A stretch of 18,590 bases of DNA from Parvularcula sp964556115 (GTDB lineage Bacteria > Pseudomonadota > Alphaproteobacteria > Caulobacterales > Parvularculaceae). A model generated the notes under the pieces. It was not told the DNA's origin. It saw only the letters and a list, made by a program, of their open reading frames with translations, and ran no database searches. The DNA lies in assembly GCA_964556115.1 (NCBI GenBank), contig CAZKVC010000026.1:1-18590 (forward strand), read 5' to 3'. Shown in pieces: positions 10,095 through 17,948 of the stretch; position 1 is the stretch's first letter; every line of letters begins with the position of its first letter. Made by a program: the position numbers and the translations under genes.

Positions 10095-10106
10095 CGCGCC
10101 GGCGCG
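10095..10106. repeat. 12-bp perfect palindrome before the radical SAM start
   Basis: CGCGCCGGCGCG is fully self-complementary and ends 11 nt before the radical SAM ATG, touching its weak ribosome site (GAAGG, 10106-10110). It could be an operator half or simply GC-rich sequence. Confidence 0.3.
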
Positions 10107-10117
10107 AAGGCTCCACC

Positions 10118-11095
10118 ATGGTCCAGTTTCCCGATCCCGCACAGTCCCCCTTTCGCCGCGAGGGCCAGGCCCTGCCTGCGGAGAAATTCGCCCACCCCCT
10201 CCTGACGGCGGACGGCAAGGAGCGGGCCTTCGTGCCGATGAGCGGGCTCGAGACCCTTTGGTTCAATACCGGTACGCTGTGCAATCTTGCCTGCGCGACC
10301 TGCTATATCGAAAGCTCGCCGACGAATGACGCGCTCGTCTATCTGACCGCGGAGGAAGTGGACCGCTTTCTCGATGAGATCGAAAGCGAGCGGATGACGA
10401 CGCGGCAGATCGGCTTCACCGGTGGTGAGCCCTTCATGAACCGCGACATGATCCCGATGATGAAGAGCGCGCTCGGGCGCGGGTTCGAGGTCCTGGTCCT
10501 GACGAACGCCATGCGCCCCATGCGGCGTTTCGAGAAAGAGCTGCGCGCGATCGTCGCGCAACATGGAGATGGGCTGGTGATGCGGGTGAGCCTCGATCAC
10601 CACACCCGGGAGGCGCACGAAGCCGAGCGGGGCCAGGACACGTGGGACAAGGCGCTGGGTGGTCTCAGATGGCTGCATGAAGAAGGTTTCCGCATCGCCA
10701 TCGCCGGTCGTCAGATTGCGGACGAGACCCTGGACGAAGCGAAGGAGGGCTACCGGCGCCTGACCGCCAGCCTCGGCATCCCGCTCGATGTGGACGATCC
10801 CGAAGCGCTGGTTCTCTTCCCGGAGATGGACGCCAGCCTCGATACGCCGGAGGTGTCGGAAGGCTGCTGGGACATCCTCAGCCTTCCGAAAAAGGCCGTG
10901 ATGTGCTCGTCGAGCCGCATGGTCGTCCGGCGCAAGGGTGAAGATCAAGCGAGGGTGGCCGCCTGCACGCTTCTTCCCTATGACGACGAGTTCGACCTCG
11001 GCGCGACCTTGAAGGAGGCGTCAGGTCCCGTGCGCCTCAACCATCCGCATTGCTCCCGCTTCTGTGTCCTCGGCGGGGCGAGCTGCTCTGCCTAA
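10118..11095 (+). CDS. radical SAM protein with C-terminal Cys-rich (SPASM/twitch-like) region, arsenic-locus associated
   Basis: A 325-residue radical SAM enzyme. The [4Fe-4S]-SAM cluster motif is C55-N-L-A-C59-A-T-C62 (CX3CX2C), followed by the SAM-binding TGGEPF (101-106). The C-terminal part has C250, C263, C283, C312, C316 and C323 (HCSRFCVLGGASC), enough to hold an auxiliary Fe-S cluster as in SPASM or twitch domains, although the spacing is not canonical SPASM. It does not look like ArsS, the radical SAM enzyme usual in arsenosugar loci, and its substrate is unknown. The ATG at 10118 has only a weak GAAGG site. It diverges from arsM across 131 bp, suggesting joint control. Its TAA stop overlaps the TAG stop of the convergent lipoprotein gene in CTAA (11092-11095). 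Radical SAM assignment is secure; involvement with arsenic is inferred from position. Confidence 0.88.
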   Translation: MVQFPDPAQSPFRREGQALPAEKFAHPLLTADGKERAFVPMSGLETLWFNTGTLCNLACATCYIESSPTNDALVYLTAEEVDRFLDEIESERMTTRQIGFTGGEPFMNRDMIPMMKSALGRGFEVLVLTNAMRPMRRFEKELRAIVAQHGDGLVMRVSLDHHTREAHEAERGQDTWDKALGGLRWLHEEGFRIAIAGRQIADETLDEAKEGYRRLTASLGIPLDVDDPEALVLFPEMDASLDTPEVSEGCWDILSLPKKAVMCSSSRMVVRRKGEDQARVAACTLLPYDDEFDLGATLKEASGPVRLNHPHCSRFCVLGGASCSA

Positions 11096-11436
11096 AGAGC
11101 GCGGCAGAGTTGACGCGGTATACTGATCGAAACTGACCCGTCCCCGCGCTCGCGAAGATAGCAGGCTTCGGCATCGGCACTGATATCGAAAATACGCGGC
11201 TTGATGAGGCTGCGCCCTTCAAGAGGATGCGGCTGCGGCGGCACGAGGCTCAGGACCGGGCGCTCGAGCCCCTCGTCGCCGCCAACGGAATAGGACCGGT
11301 CGCCGAGCGCCCCGGCGACGATCGCCAGCGCCTCGCGCCGGGCTTCTTCGCCAGCCAGAACCGCAGGAACAGGCTCCGGCGGCAAGGCCGCGCAGGAGCT
11401 TGCTAGCGAGGCGGCGATCACCAGCGCCGCCCTCAC
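11092..11436 (-). CDS. small lipoprotein-like hypothetical protein
   Basis: A 114-residue product if started at the GTG at 11436, which overlaps the TGA of the upstream S41 protease as GTGA (11433-11436), a classic coupling arrangement. The N-terminus MRAALVIAASLASSC looks like a short signal peptide with a near-lipobox (ASSC, Cys15), so export and lipid anchoring are plausible. The remainder is a small soluble domain with two late cysteines (C92 and C111) that could form a disulfide. I do not recognise a family. An upstream ATG at 11568 would give 158 residues but would read through protease coding sequence and is unlikely. Its position suggests it works with the protease, for example as an envelope partner. 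The stop overlaps the radical SAM stop. Confidence 0.7.
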   Translation of the reverse strand: MRAALVIAASLASSCAALPPEPVPAVLAGEEARREALAIVAGALGDRSYSVGGDEGLERPVLSLVPPQPHPLEGRSLIKPRIFDISADAEACYLRERGDGSVSISIPRQLCRAL

Positions 11437-13088
11437 AGCCCGAGATCCTCCGGCATCCGCATATCGCGGTTGACCTCCATGAGGCCAGGGGCATGACCCA
11501 CGGCAAGCGCCGGGTCGCGGCGGATCTTGGGAGCATCCTGGGGCTTGGAAAGCATCTGGGTGAGACAAGTGCCGTCTCTTCGATACTGCAGGACGCCGGC
11601 GAGAAATGGTTCGGTTTCGTCACCGAGCGGAAAACGCAGCTCATCCACCATCGCGCAACCCGGCAGTCCTTCGGCGAAGGGCCCCCTTACGGACTCGTAA
11701 AATCCTCCAGCTGGCGCGAAACCGTTCTGGTAATCCCCAAAACCCCTATCGTTCACACCCTGAAACTGGATCGTGTAATAGGTTTCCCCGCAATTGTCCT
11801 CAGGGTAGAAACCGAACGGTTTGCCGCAGGTGGTACCGCCAATCTGCACCACGTCGACACCGACGCCGCGGAGCCCGTTGATAAGAGCTTCGGAGGCCGA
11901 GCATGTCCGGTCGGTCGTCAGCACAAAGACGCGCGGCAGGTTCAAGGTCGGAAGTTCGATCCCCTCGATCGTGCTGAAACCCAGGGTTTCATCATAGAAC
12001 GGAACGGTATTGTCGGTCTCACCGGTCACCGGGTTCACCCCGCCTGCGTCGTCGTTAAACCGTAACCGCTCGAACGCCTTGCCTTGGGTGAAAGCCGGTC
12101 CGGCGATCATGTAGCCAAGTTGTGACGAGACCGCGAGTAGGCCCCCGCCATTGTAGCGAAGATCGAGGACGAGATCACTGATGGCTTCAGTTTGCATGGT
12201 GCTCATCGCCTCGAAGATTTCACGCTCCGCGGCGAAGGGGCTGAAGGTGTTGAAAAGGATGTATCCGATCTTGCCCGTATCGGTGTTGATGATCCGGGTC
12301 CGGTTCACCGGTTTTCGCGCCAGATCCCGCGCGGTCAGGGTGATGAGACGAGAGGGCTCACCGTTCGGCCCGGCAACCCGAAGCGTATGCTGTTCTCCGG
12401 CGCGTTGTGGGAAGAGCCCGGCATTGAGCCCATCAACGTTCTCGCCGTATTGGACGTCGATACCGTCGATCTCGACGATCGCCATGCCCCTTTTCAGCTG
12501 CTGCTTGCCGTCCACGACTTCCGCAGCGGGGGTTCCCGGATCGACATAACGCACACGGATGTCCCGAGGCGGCGTATCGCTGATGAACTTGAAGCTCGCG
12601 CCGTAGCTTGCCGTGGGCACGGAATTGCGCTGCTTCAGGAACTCTTCCGTGGGCTGGCTGAAATGGAAATTGTCCTTCGGCGCGCCGGATGAGGTAACGG
12701 CTGGAGTTCGGAGCAGGCCGAAATATTCGAGCCTGTCATCATAGGCGGCGGGGTCGCGGTCGGGGACCTCGTCGTTCCAGAGATAGGTTTCGTTCGTCCA
12801 GGAACGAAGCCAGAAATTCTCCACGGTCGTCGACCCCGGCCGGTCAGGCCAGGGATTGCCGTCAGGATCGGTCCCGCTGCGAGGCGCTTCGCAGCGGTTC
12901 TTGAAACCGCTGGCCGGTTCATAGACCCCCGGCTGCCAGCTCGCCGCGGTGACCGGCGCAGGGGCCGGGCTCGGCGCGCGCTGGGGGCTGCTGCCGCCGC
13001 CGCCGCTCGGCCCGCAGCTAACCGCAGTCAGGCCGACGACGCCCGCCAACGTGCCGCGGCGCAAGATTGTCCGAAAAGATCCTGCCAT
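11433..13088 (-). CDS. S41 family peptidase (C-terminal processing protease-like), exported
   Basis: Serine protease of the S41/CtpA type acting in the envelope. From the ATG at 13088 it is 551 residues; an in-frame ATG at 13124 adds 12. I favour 13088 because it gives a clean signal sequence (RTILRRGTLAGVVGLTAVSC) and has TAGGG just upstream. The Cys in AVSCG may be a lipidation site, followed by a Gly/Ser/Pro-rich linker. Numbered from 13124: a PDZ-like segment lies around 185-270 (GTPAAEV, LKRGMAIVEIDGIDV), then DLRYNGGG (321-328). The catalytic Ser is S409 in TCSASEALINGL and the Lys is K435 in TTCGKPFGF; their 26-residue spacing is close to the 25 of E. coli Tsp (S430/K455). It follows the histidine kinase by about 85 bp and overlaps the small lipoprotein gene by 4 nt. 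The substrate is unknown. Confidence 0.9.
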   Translation of the reverse strand: MAGSFRTILRRGTLAGVVGLTAVSCGPSGGGGSSPQRAPSPAPAPVTAASWQPGVYEPASGFKNRCEAPRSGTDPDGNPWPDRPGSTTVENFWLRSWTNETYLWNDEVPDRDPAAYDDRLEYFGLLRTPAVTSSGAPKDNFHFSQPTEEFLKQRNSVPTASYGASFKFISDTPPRDIRVRYVDPGTPAAEVVDGKQQLKRGMAIVEIDGIDVQYGENVDGLNAGLFPQRAGEQHTLRVAGPNGEPSRLITLTARDLARKPVNRTRIINTDTGKIGYILFNTFSPFAAEREIFEAMSTMQTEAISDLVLDLRYNGGGLLAVSSQLGYMIAGPAFTQGKAFERLRFNDDAGGVNPVTGETDNTVPFYDETLGFSTIEGIELPTLNLPRVFVLTTDRTCSASEALINGLRGVGVDVVQIGGTTCGKPFGFYPEDNCGETYYTIQFQGVNDRGFGDYQNGFAPAGGFYESVRGPFAEGLPGCAMVDELRFPLGDETEPFLAGVLQYRRDGTCLTQMLSKPQDAPKIRRDPALAVGHAPGLMEVNRDMRMPEDLGL

Positions 13089-13173
13089 TGCCCTACCCGA
13101 TTGCCTTCCCTGACCATTTTCCATGTGGCGGTGCCCAGCCTCTCACGCAACGCAAGGCCCCTTCGTTAGAAGG

Positions 13174-14181
13174 CTACAATCCGTTAGGAAATTCAATGGC
13201 CACGCGGGTGCCGCTCTTGCCCTTGGCGGGCCCGATGGTGAGCCTGCCCCTGGCCTGGCGGGCGAGGCCGTCGATCAGGCCCATGCCCAGAGACCCCTGA
13301 CGCGGCTTCGTCTTCTGAAAGCCGCGACCATTGTCCTCGATGATCAGGCAGTCGCAGGGTTTGCCGTGAGAGAACCGCACACGGATCGAGCCCTGCCCGT
13401 CCGCAAAGGCGTGCTTGAGCGCGTTGGTGACGACCTCGTTGATGAGGAGCCCGATCACCGAGGCCTTGTCCCGGGGCACGATCAGGCTGTCGGCGGTGCA
13501 GGCGATCGTGACCTCCTGCCCGTCGGCCTCCGCCTCCTCGAGGGTGCGGCAGAGGCGCTGGAGGTAGTCCGCAAGGTCGACCCGCCCTGCCCCGACATTG
13601 GAAACCTCAAGGAGGCTGTAGGCCTGAGCATAGCTTTCGATACGGCCAAGGGCCGCGCCGAGGGCGGCCTGCACCTCCTTGTCCGAACTGCCCGCCTTCT
13701 GAAGTTGCAGGACCCCGGCGAGGGACGTGAAGCTGTTCTTCACCCGGTGCTCGAGCTCCCGCATCAGAAGGTCGCGCTGCCTGACGGCCCGGCGGACAGC
13801 GCGCCGGAAAAGTTCGGCCAGGCCGATGATGATCGCGCCGCTGAAGACGTTCACGGTCAAAAGAGGCGGGGTATCTTCGCCGATAAAGGCGAGGGAACGC
13901 CCGGGCTCGATATGGAAGTACCAGGCGTGGAAAGTGAGGGCCACGAGGGTGACGAGGCCCGCCTGCCACCTTCCGAACAGGGTTGCGACAAGGACCGTCG
14001 GCGTCAGGAACATGAAGGGCTCGGCAGCGACGAGCCGGTCCCCCATGACAAGGAGCCCCAGAACGCTCGCGAGGCAGCAGACCCCGGCAAAGCCGAGCTG
14101 GGTCAGAAACGCGGGCACCGGATCCCAGCGCTCCACGAGATCCATCTCGACGAGCTTCCTCTGGCCGATGTCCCGCCGCAT
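13174..14181 (-). CDS. membrane sensor histidine kinase, DUF4118-like sensor with HisKA_2
   Basis: A 335-residue sensor kinase. Residues are numbered from the in-frame GTG at 14184 (one codon more than the ATG start given). Hydrophobic segments at about 24-47, 56-90 and 106-126 resemble the compact multi-pass DUF4118 (KdpD-like) sensor. The HisKA_2 phospho-acceptor is H146 in MRELEHRVKNSF. The ATPase part has the N-box INEVVTNALKHAF (N254), EDNGRGF (282-288) and GSLGMGL (297-303). The WxE motif of true HWE kinases is not apparent, so HisKA_2 is the better label. A GAGGGG element sits 7 nt before the GTG and 10 nt before the ATG, so the start is ambiguous by one codon. No response regulator is adjacent on this strand. 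The nearest is the single-domain regulator at 17945, which is more likely the partner of the larger kinase. The S41 protease gene follows on the same strand. Confidence 0.9.
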   Translation of the reverse strand: MRRDIGQRKLVEMDLVERWDPVPAFLTQLGFAGVCCLASVLGLLVMGDRLVAAEPFMFLTPTVLVATLFGRWQAGLVTLVALTFHAWYFHIEPGRSLAFIGEDTPPLLTVNVFSGAIIIGLAELFRRAVRRAVRQRDLLMRELEHRVKNSFTSLAGVLQLQKAGSSDKEVQAALGAALGRIESYAQAYSLLEVSNVGAGRVDLADYLQRLCRTLEEAEADGQEVTIACTADSLIVPRDKASVIGLLINEVVTNALKHAFADGQGSIRVRFSHGKPCDCLIIEDNGRGFQKTKPRQGSLGMGLIDGLARQARGRLTIGPAKGKSGTRVAIEFPNGL

Positions 14182-14513
14182 CACCGCACGACCCCTCGAC
14201 CCGTGCCGAGGGCACGCCGGTCAGTGTATCCAGCGTCCTGTTCCTGCCCTGCCATGGCACCGCCAATCACGCGAATGTGCCTTCGAGTATTCGCCCGTTG
14301 AGCGGTTCCGTCACCCGAAAAGGACAGATCGATTGCTAAAAAACCGATAGTTTGCGCAGCGGAGACCCTCAACGTCTTGGCGTCGCTGCCTGAAACTTGC
14401 CAGCCCGGCGCCCGGCCGCTAGTTCTCGGCGCGCTGGAATCTTCACGGAATCCAGTGTGTGTGATGTGAGAGCTCGGTCCCTGGAGGGACATCCGTGCTC
14501 AAAGAGAGTGTGG
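14182..14513. promoter_or_regulatory. divergent intergenic region between two histidine kinase genes
   Basis: About 330 bp without a convincing gene. It must hold promoters for both kinases. A short AT-richer stretch lies around 14333-14355. GGAAT is repeated directly at 14439 and 14450. A GTCCC-TGGA-GGGAC hairpin occurs at 14477-14490. I looked for the EcfG-type pattern (GGAAC, 16-17 nt, CGTT) and found no good match on either strand. Confidence 0.5.
14477..14490. repeat. short hairpin upstream of the CheB-CheR kinase start
   Basis: GTCCC and GGGAC enclose a TGGA loop, or equivalently 6-bp arms around GG. It lies 24 nt before the ATG and includes a GGAGGG that is too far from that start to be its ribosome site. 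It could be an operator or a leader stem; no function can be assigned. Confidence 0.3.
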
Positions 14514-17500
14514 ATGGATATTCAGAACCCTGAGACTGCGCCGGAGCTTGTCCGTCCCGGCCTCGATTTTCCCGTGATCGGCATCGGCGCATCGGCCGGA
14601 GGGCTGGAGGCTGTCACCGCCATGTTCCGCGATGCGCCTCCGGCGCCGGGCATGGCCTATGTCCTGGTCCAGCATCTCGACCCCAACCATGAAAGCATGA
14701 TGGCCGAGCTCCTGAGCCGGAAGACAAGGATCAGGGTTCGCCAGCTCGAGGATGGCGGCCTGATCGAGTGCGATACCTTCTACATCATCCCGCCGGGTCA
14801 CAGTCTGTCTATCGACAGGGACCGATTCGTCCTGGAGGATTTCTCCGAACCGCGGGGCCTGCGCCGCCCCATCGACACCTTTTTCGAAAGTCTCGCGAGG
14901 CATCAGGGCGATCTTTGCGCCGCCGTGGTGCTTTCCGGTACGGGGGCGGACGGCGCGACCGGCCTTCGCGTGATCAAGGACAAGGGCGGCGTCTGCGTCG
15001 CGCAGACCCCGGACGAAGCGCGCTATGACGGCATGCCCGGCGCGGCCATTGCCACGGGGCTGACGGACTACGCCCTGCCGGCCGGGAAGATCATCGGTGA
15101 GCTGAACTCATATTTCGAACGCCGCGAGCTCAGCCTGCGTGGCGAGGCCAGCAAGGTCGCCGACCATATCGACGACCTGTGCGGCATCCTTCGCGACGTC
15201 ACCGGCCATGATTTTTCCGGGTACAAGAAGTCGACAATCACCCGGCGGATCGAACGGCGGATGCAGATCCTCGGCCATACCGATGCCAAGGACTATCTCG
15301 ACCATCTGCAAGGCGGCGGCGACGAGTGCCAGAACCTTTTCCAGGACCTTCTGATCAACGTCACGAGCTTCTTCCGGGACAAGGAGTATTTCGATCTTCT
15401 GAGGGACCGCACGATCGAACCCCTGGTGCAGGGAATGTCGGCGGCGGACGAGCTTCGCGTCTGGGTGCCCGGCTGCTCGACGGGTCAGGAAGCCTATACC
15501 ATCGGCATGCTGATCGACGAGGCCGCGGCGAAGTTCGGGCGGCGGCCGCTGGTTCAGGTCTTCGCCACCGATATTGACGAGCAGGTGCTGCAGACCGCGC
15601 GCCAGGCCCGGTACCCGGCAGCGCAGCTCCTCGACATCCCCGAACGCTTCCGCGAGCAGTACACGATCGGTCTTGACGGACAGTTCCAGATCGTGCCGCG
15701 CATCCGCGACATGATGCGTTTCTCGAGCCACAGCCTGATCAAGGATCCGCCCTTCACCAAGCTGGACCTGATCTCCTGCCGCAACCTTCTCATCTATCTC
15801 GGCGAGAGCATTCACCGTGCGGTTGTCCCGCTGATGCATTACGCATTGCGCCCGGGCGGGTATCTTTTCCTCGGGCCTTCGGAAAGCCTTTCGCGCCGCG
15901 AGGACCTTTTCAACGCCGTCGATCACCGCGCGCGCCTGTTCCGCAAGAAGGACGTCGCTGCGCGCTACCCGCTCGACCTCATCATGGGTCAGCGCACCGA
16001 TAACCCGAAGCAGAGCGCCCCGGCCCGCGGGCGGATGGCAGCGGTCCAGCCAGAGGACCGGGACGCATCGAACCTTCTTGTCTATGAACGCTTTGCGCCC
16101 CCTTTCGTCCGCGTTGAGAGCGATGGCACCGTCATATCGTCCTCCGGCGATCTGTCGCCTTATCTGAAGGCCATGCCGGGCGCGGGTTCCGTTCAGATCG
16201 GCGGCATGGCGCGCCCCGGCCTGCGCGAGGTTCTCGGCTCCCTCATCCCACGTGTGCGGGAGAAGGGCGAGCGGATGGCCGTCAAGGATGTCGAGGTCAC
16301 ATCGAATTTCGGCACACAGACGGTCGATGTGGTGGCCGAGCCCCTGCCCGATGGCAATTTCGCGATCGTCTTCATTGCGGTTGCTCCGTTCCGGCAGAAA
16401 TTCGATCAGTACTACACAGAAGCGGGAAGCCGCGACGACATCATCGACAATCTCGAACAGGAGCTCCGCCTCGCCCGCTTCCGGCTCGGCAGCACCGTGG
16501 AGGAGCTGGAGACGGCAAACGAGGAACTGAAGAGTTCCAACGAGGAAATGATGTCGATGAACGAGGAGCTTCAGTCGGCGAACGAGGAGCTCTCGACCGC
16601 CAACGAAGAGCTCAAGAACAAGGTCGATGAGCTGAACATCGCCAATGACGACCTCGACAACGTTCTGCGCTCCATCAACACAGCCATCCTCGTCCTCGAC
16701 AGCAATTTCAGGATCAGAACGTTCACGGAGGAGGCAAGGGAACTCTTTGAGCTGAAGACCGAACATCCCGATGTCCCTGTCTCCGCCGCTTCGCTGAAGT
16801 TCGACGAGCCCGAATTCATCGGCATGGTGAAAACCTGCATCGAAACGGGCGAGCCCTGCGACCGGGCGGTGACCATCCAGCGAAGCGGCCGGGTCTTCAT
16901 CATGCGGATTCTCCCCTACCGCACCGCACTCGGGGGCATCGCCGGCGCGACGGTCGCCCTCAACGACGTTTCCGACCTCAAGGCACTGGAAAGCAGCTTG
17001 GTCGACGAGACCCAGCGCCTGCACCTCGCCATGACGGCCGGGCAGATGGGGGTCTGGGAATACGAACCCCATACCGGGAAGGCGGTCCATGACGACCGGG
17101 TTGCGCAGCTCTTCGGCCTTCCGTGCGCGGACACCTATCATCTCGATACCGTGGTCGGCTGCATCCATGAACGCGACCGCCAGGACGTTCGCGAAGCGCT
17201 TGCCGGGGCCCTGATCGACAAGACCGAATATGACGCCGAGTTCCGTGTGGTGAACGATGCGGGCGAGACCCGTTGGCTGAAGGGTATCGGCAAGGTGACG
17301 GACACCCCCGGCGGCAACGCGATCGTCTTTGGCCTGAATTACGACATCACCTTCGAACGCGAGGCGCTCGAGCAGCAGAACCTCCTCGTTCAGGAGATGA
17401 ACCACCGGGTGAAGAACCTTTTCGCCGTCATCTCCTCGCTGATCGGCAGCACCGCCCGCTCGGCCTCCAATCTCGACGACTTCGCCAAACAGCTCCGCTC

Positions 17501-17948
17501 GCGCGTTTCCGCCCTGGGGCGCGCCTATGAGATCAGCCGGTCGGACGGCAGCCTGACGGAGGTCGACCTGAAGGACCTCATCAGCTCGGTGCTTCTGCCT
17601 CATGCCAAGGAGGGGCAGGTCTCCTATGAAGGCGGGACCCTGCACGTGCCGGCAGGCTTTCTGACGCCCCTCGGGCTGATCGTCCACGAGCTCGCCACCA
17701 ATGCGGTGAAATATGGCAGCCTGGCCCATGCGGACGGCCGGCTCGAGATCTCCTGGAAGCGTGACAAACAACAAGGTTTCGTGATCACCTGGCGCGAGCT
17801 GACGCCCGGCGGGGCTGAGAAACCGAACGACATCAAGGGCTTCGGTACCCGCCTGATCGACGCCAGCGTGCAGCAGCTCCGCGGCTCGGTTGAGAGGAAA
17901 TGGTCTGACAAGGGTTTGCTCGTTACCCTTACAATTGAGCAATCGTGA
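14514..17948 (+). CDS. CheB-CheR-PAS-HWE hybrid histidine kinase
   Basis: A 1144-residue soluble signalling protein. The CheB-type methylesterase domain (about 15-190) has the triad S27 (GIGASAGG), H54 (VLVQHLDPNH) and D146 (SGTGADG) but no receiver domain. The CheR-type methyltransferase follows (about 195-480) with the SAM loop GCSTGQE (320-326), FATDIDEQVL and DLISCRNLLIYL. A PAS-like domain lies at about 524-635, then a coiled coil of NEEL heptads (about 642-715), then PAS domains at about 716-820 and 836-945. The HWE kinase has H964 in QEMNHRVKNLF, the N-box HELATNAVKYG (H1058, N1063) and the defining W1093-R-E1095. There is no transmembrane segment. I start at the ATG at 14514, with AAGAGAG just upstream; the in-frame ATG at 14397 lies too far out. 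Its TGA overlaps the GTG of the response regulator, so the two are probably a sensor-regulator pair. The signal is unknown. Confidence 0.93.
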   Translation: MDIQNPETAPELVRPGLDFPVIGIGASAGGLEAVTAMFRDAPPAPGMAYVLVQHLDPNHESMMAELLSRKTRIRVRQLEDGGLIECDTFYIIPPGHSLSIDRDRFVLEDFSEPRGLRRPIDTFFESLARHQGDLCAAVVLSGTGADGATGLRVIKDKGGVCVAQTPDEARYDGMPGAAIATGLTDYALPAGKIIGELNSYFERRELSLRGEASKVADHIDDLCGILRDVTGHDFSGYKKSTITRRIERRMQILGHTDAKDYLDHLQGGGDECQNLFQDLLINVTSFFRDKEYFDLLRDRTIEPLVQGMSAADELRVWVPGCSTGQEAYTIGMLIDEAAAKFGRRPLVQVFATDIDEQVLQTARQARYPAAQLLDIPERFREQYTIGLDGQFQIVPRIRDMMRFSSHSLIKDPPFTKLDLISCRNLLIYLGESIHRAVVPLMHYALRPGGYLFLGPSESLSRREDLFNAVDHRARLFRKKDVAARYPLDLIMGQRTDNPKQSAPARGRMAAVQPEDRDASNLLVYERFAPPFVRVESDGTVISSSGDLSPYLKAMPGAGSVQIGGMARPGLREVLGSLIPRVREKGERMAVKDVEVTSNFGTQTVDVVAEPLPDGNFAIVFIAVAPFRQKFDQYYTEAGSRDDIIDNLEQELRLARFRLGSTVEELETANEELKSSNEEMMSMNEELQSANEELSTANEELKNKVDELNIANDDLDNVLRSINTAILVLDSNFRIRTFTEEARELFELKTEHPDVPVSAASLKFDEPEFIGMVKTCIETGEPCDRAVTIQRSGRVFIMRILPYRTALGGIAGATVALNDVSDLKALESSLVDETQRLHLAMTAGQMGVWEYEPHTGKAVHDDRVAQLFGLPCADTYHLDTVVGCIHERDRQDVREALAGALIDKTEYDAEFRVVNDAGETRWLKGIGKVTDTPGGNAIVFGLNYDITFEREALEQQNLLVQEMNHRVKNLFAVISSLIGSTARSASNLDDFAKQLRSRVSALGRAYEISRSDGSLTEVDLKDLISSVLLPHAKEGQVSYEGGTLHVPAGFLTPLGLIVHELATNAVKYGSLAHADGRLEISWKRDKQQGFVITWRELTPGGAEKPNDIKGFGTRLIDASVQQLRGSVERKWSDKGLLVTLTIEQS
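16518..16625 (+). repeat. 21-nt tandem repeat encoding an Asn-Glu-Glu heptad coiled coil
   Basis: AAC-GAG/GAA-GAG/GAA triplets recur exactly every 21 nt, starting at 16518, 16539, 16560, 16581 and 16602, and encode successive heptads of the ANEELxx type. The coil joins the CheB-CheR half to the PAS-kinase half of the protein. In this type of linker the helix phase transmits the signal, so the repeat is functional coding sequence rather than a mobile repeat. Confidence 0.85.

Noticed and set aside
9987..10142. N-terminal extension of ArsM from an ATG at 10142
   Set aside because: It would add 52 residues unlike ArsM and overlap the radical SAM start and divergent promoter; the ATG at 9986 has a good ribosome site and matches the family N-terminus.
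13160..13173. CCTTC-GTTA-GAAGG stem after the sensor kinase stop as a terminator
   Set aside because: Only five pairs and no T-run, and the downstream protease gene is close enough to be co-transcribed.
14182..14513. EcfG-type general stress promoter
   Set aside because: GGAAC/GGAAT elements exist on both strands but none has CGTT at 16-17 nt.
15108..17942. 944-codon open frame on the minus strand opposite the CheB-CheR kinase gene
   Set aside because: It is antisense to a gene whose plus-strand frame has clear domains from end to end. Long antisense frames are expected in high-GC coding DNA, and the translation shows no family motif.
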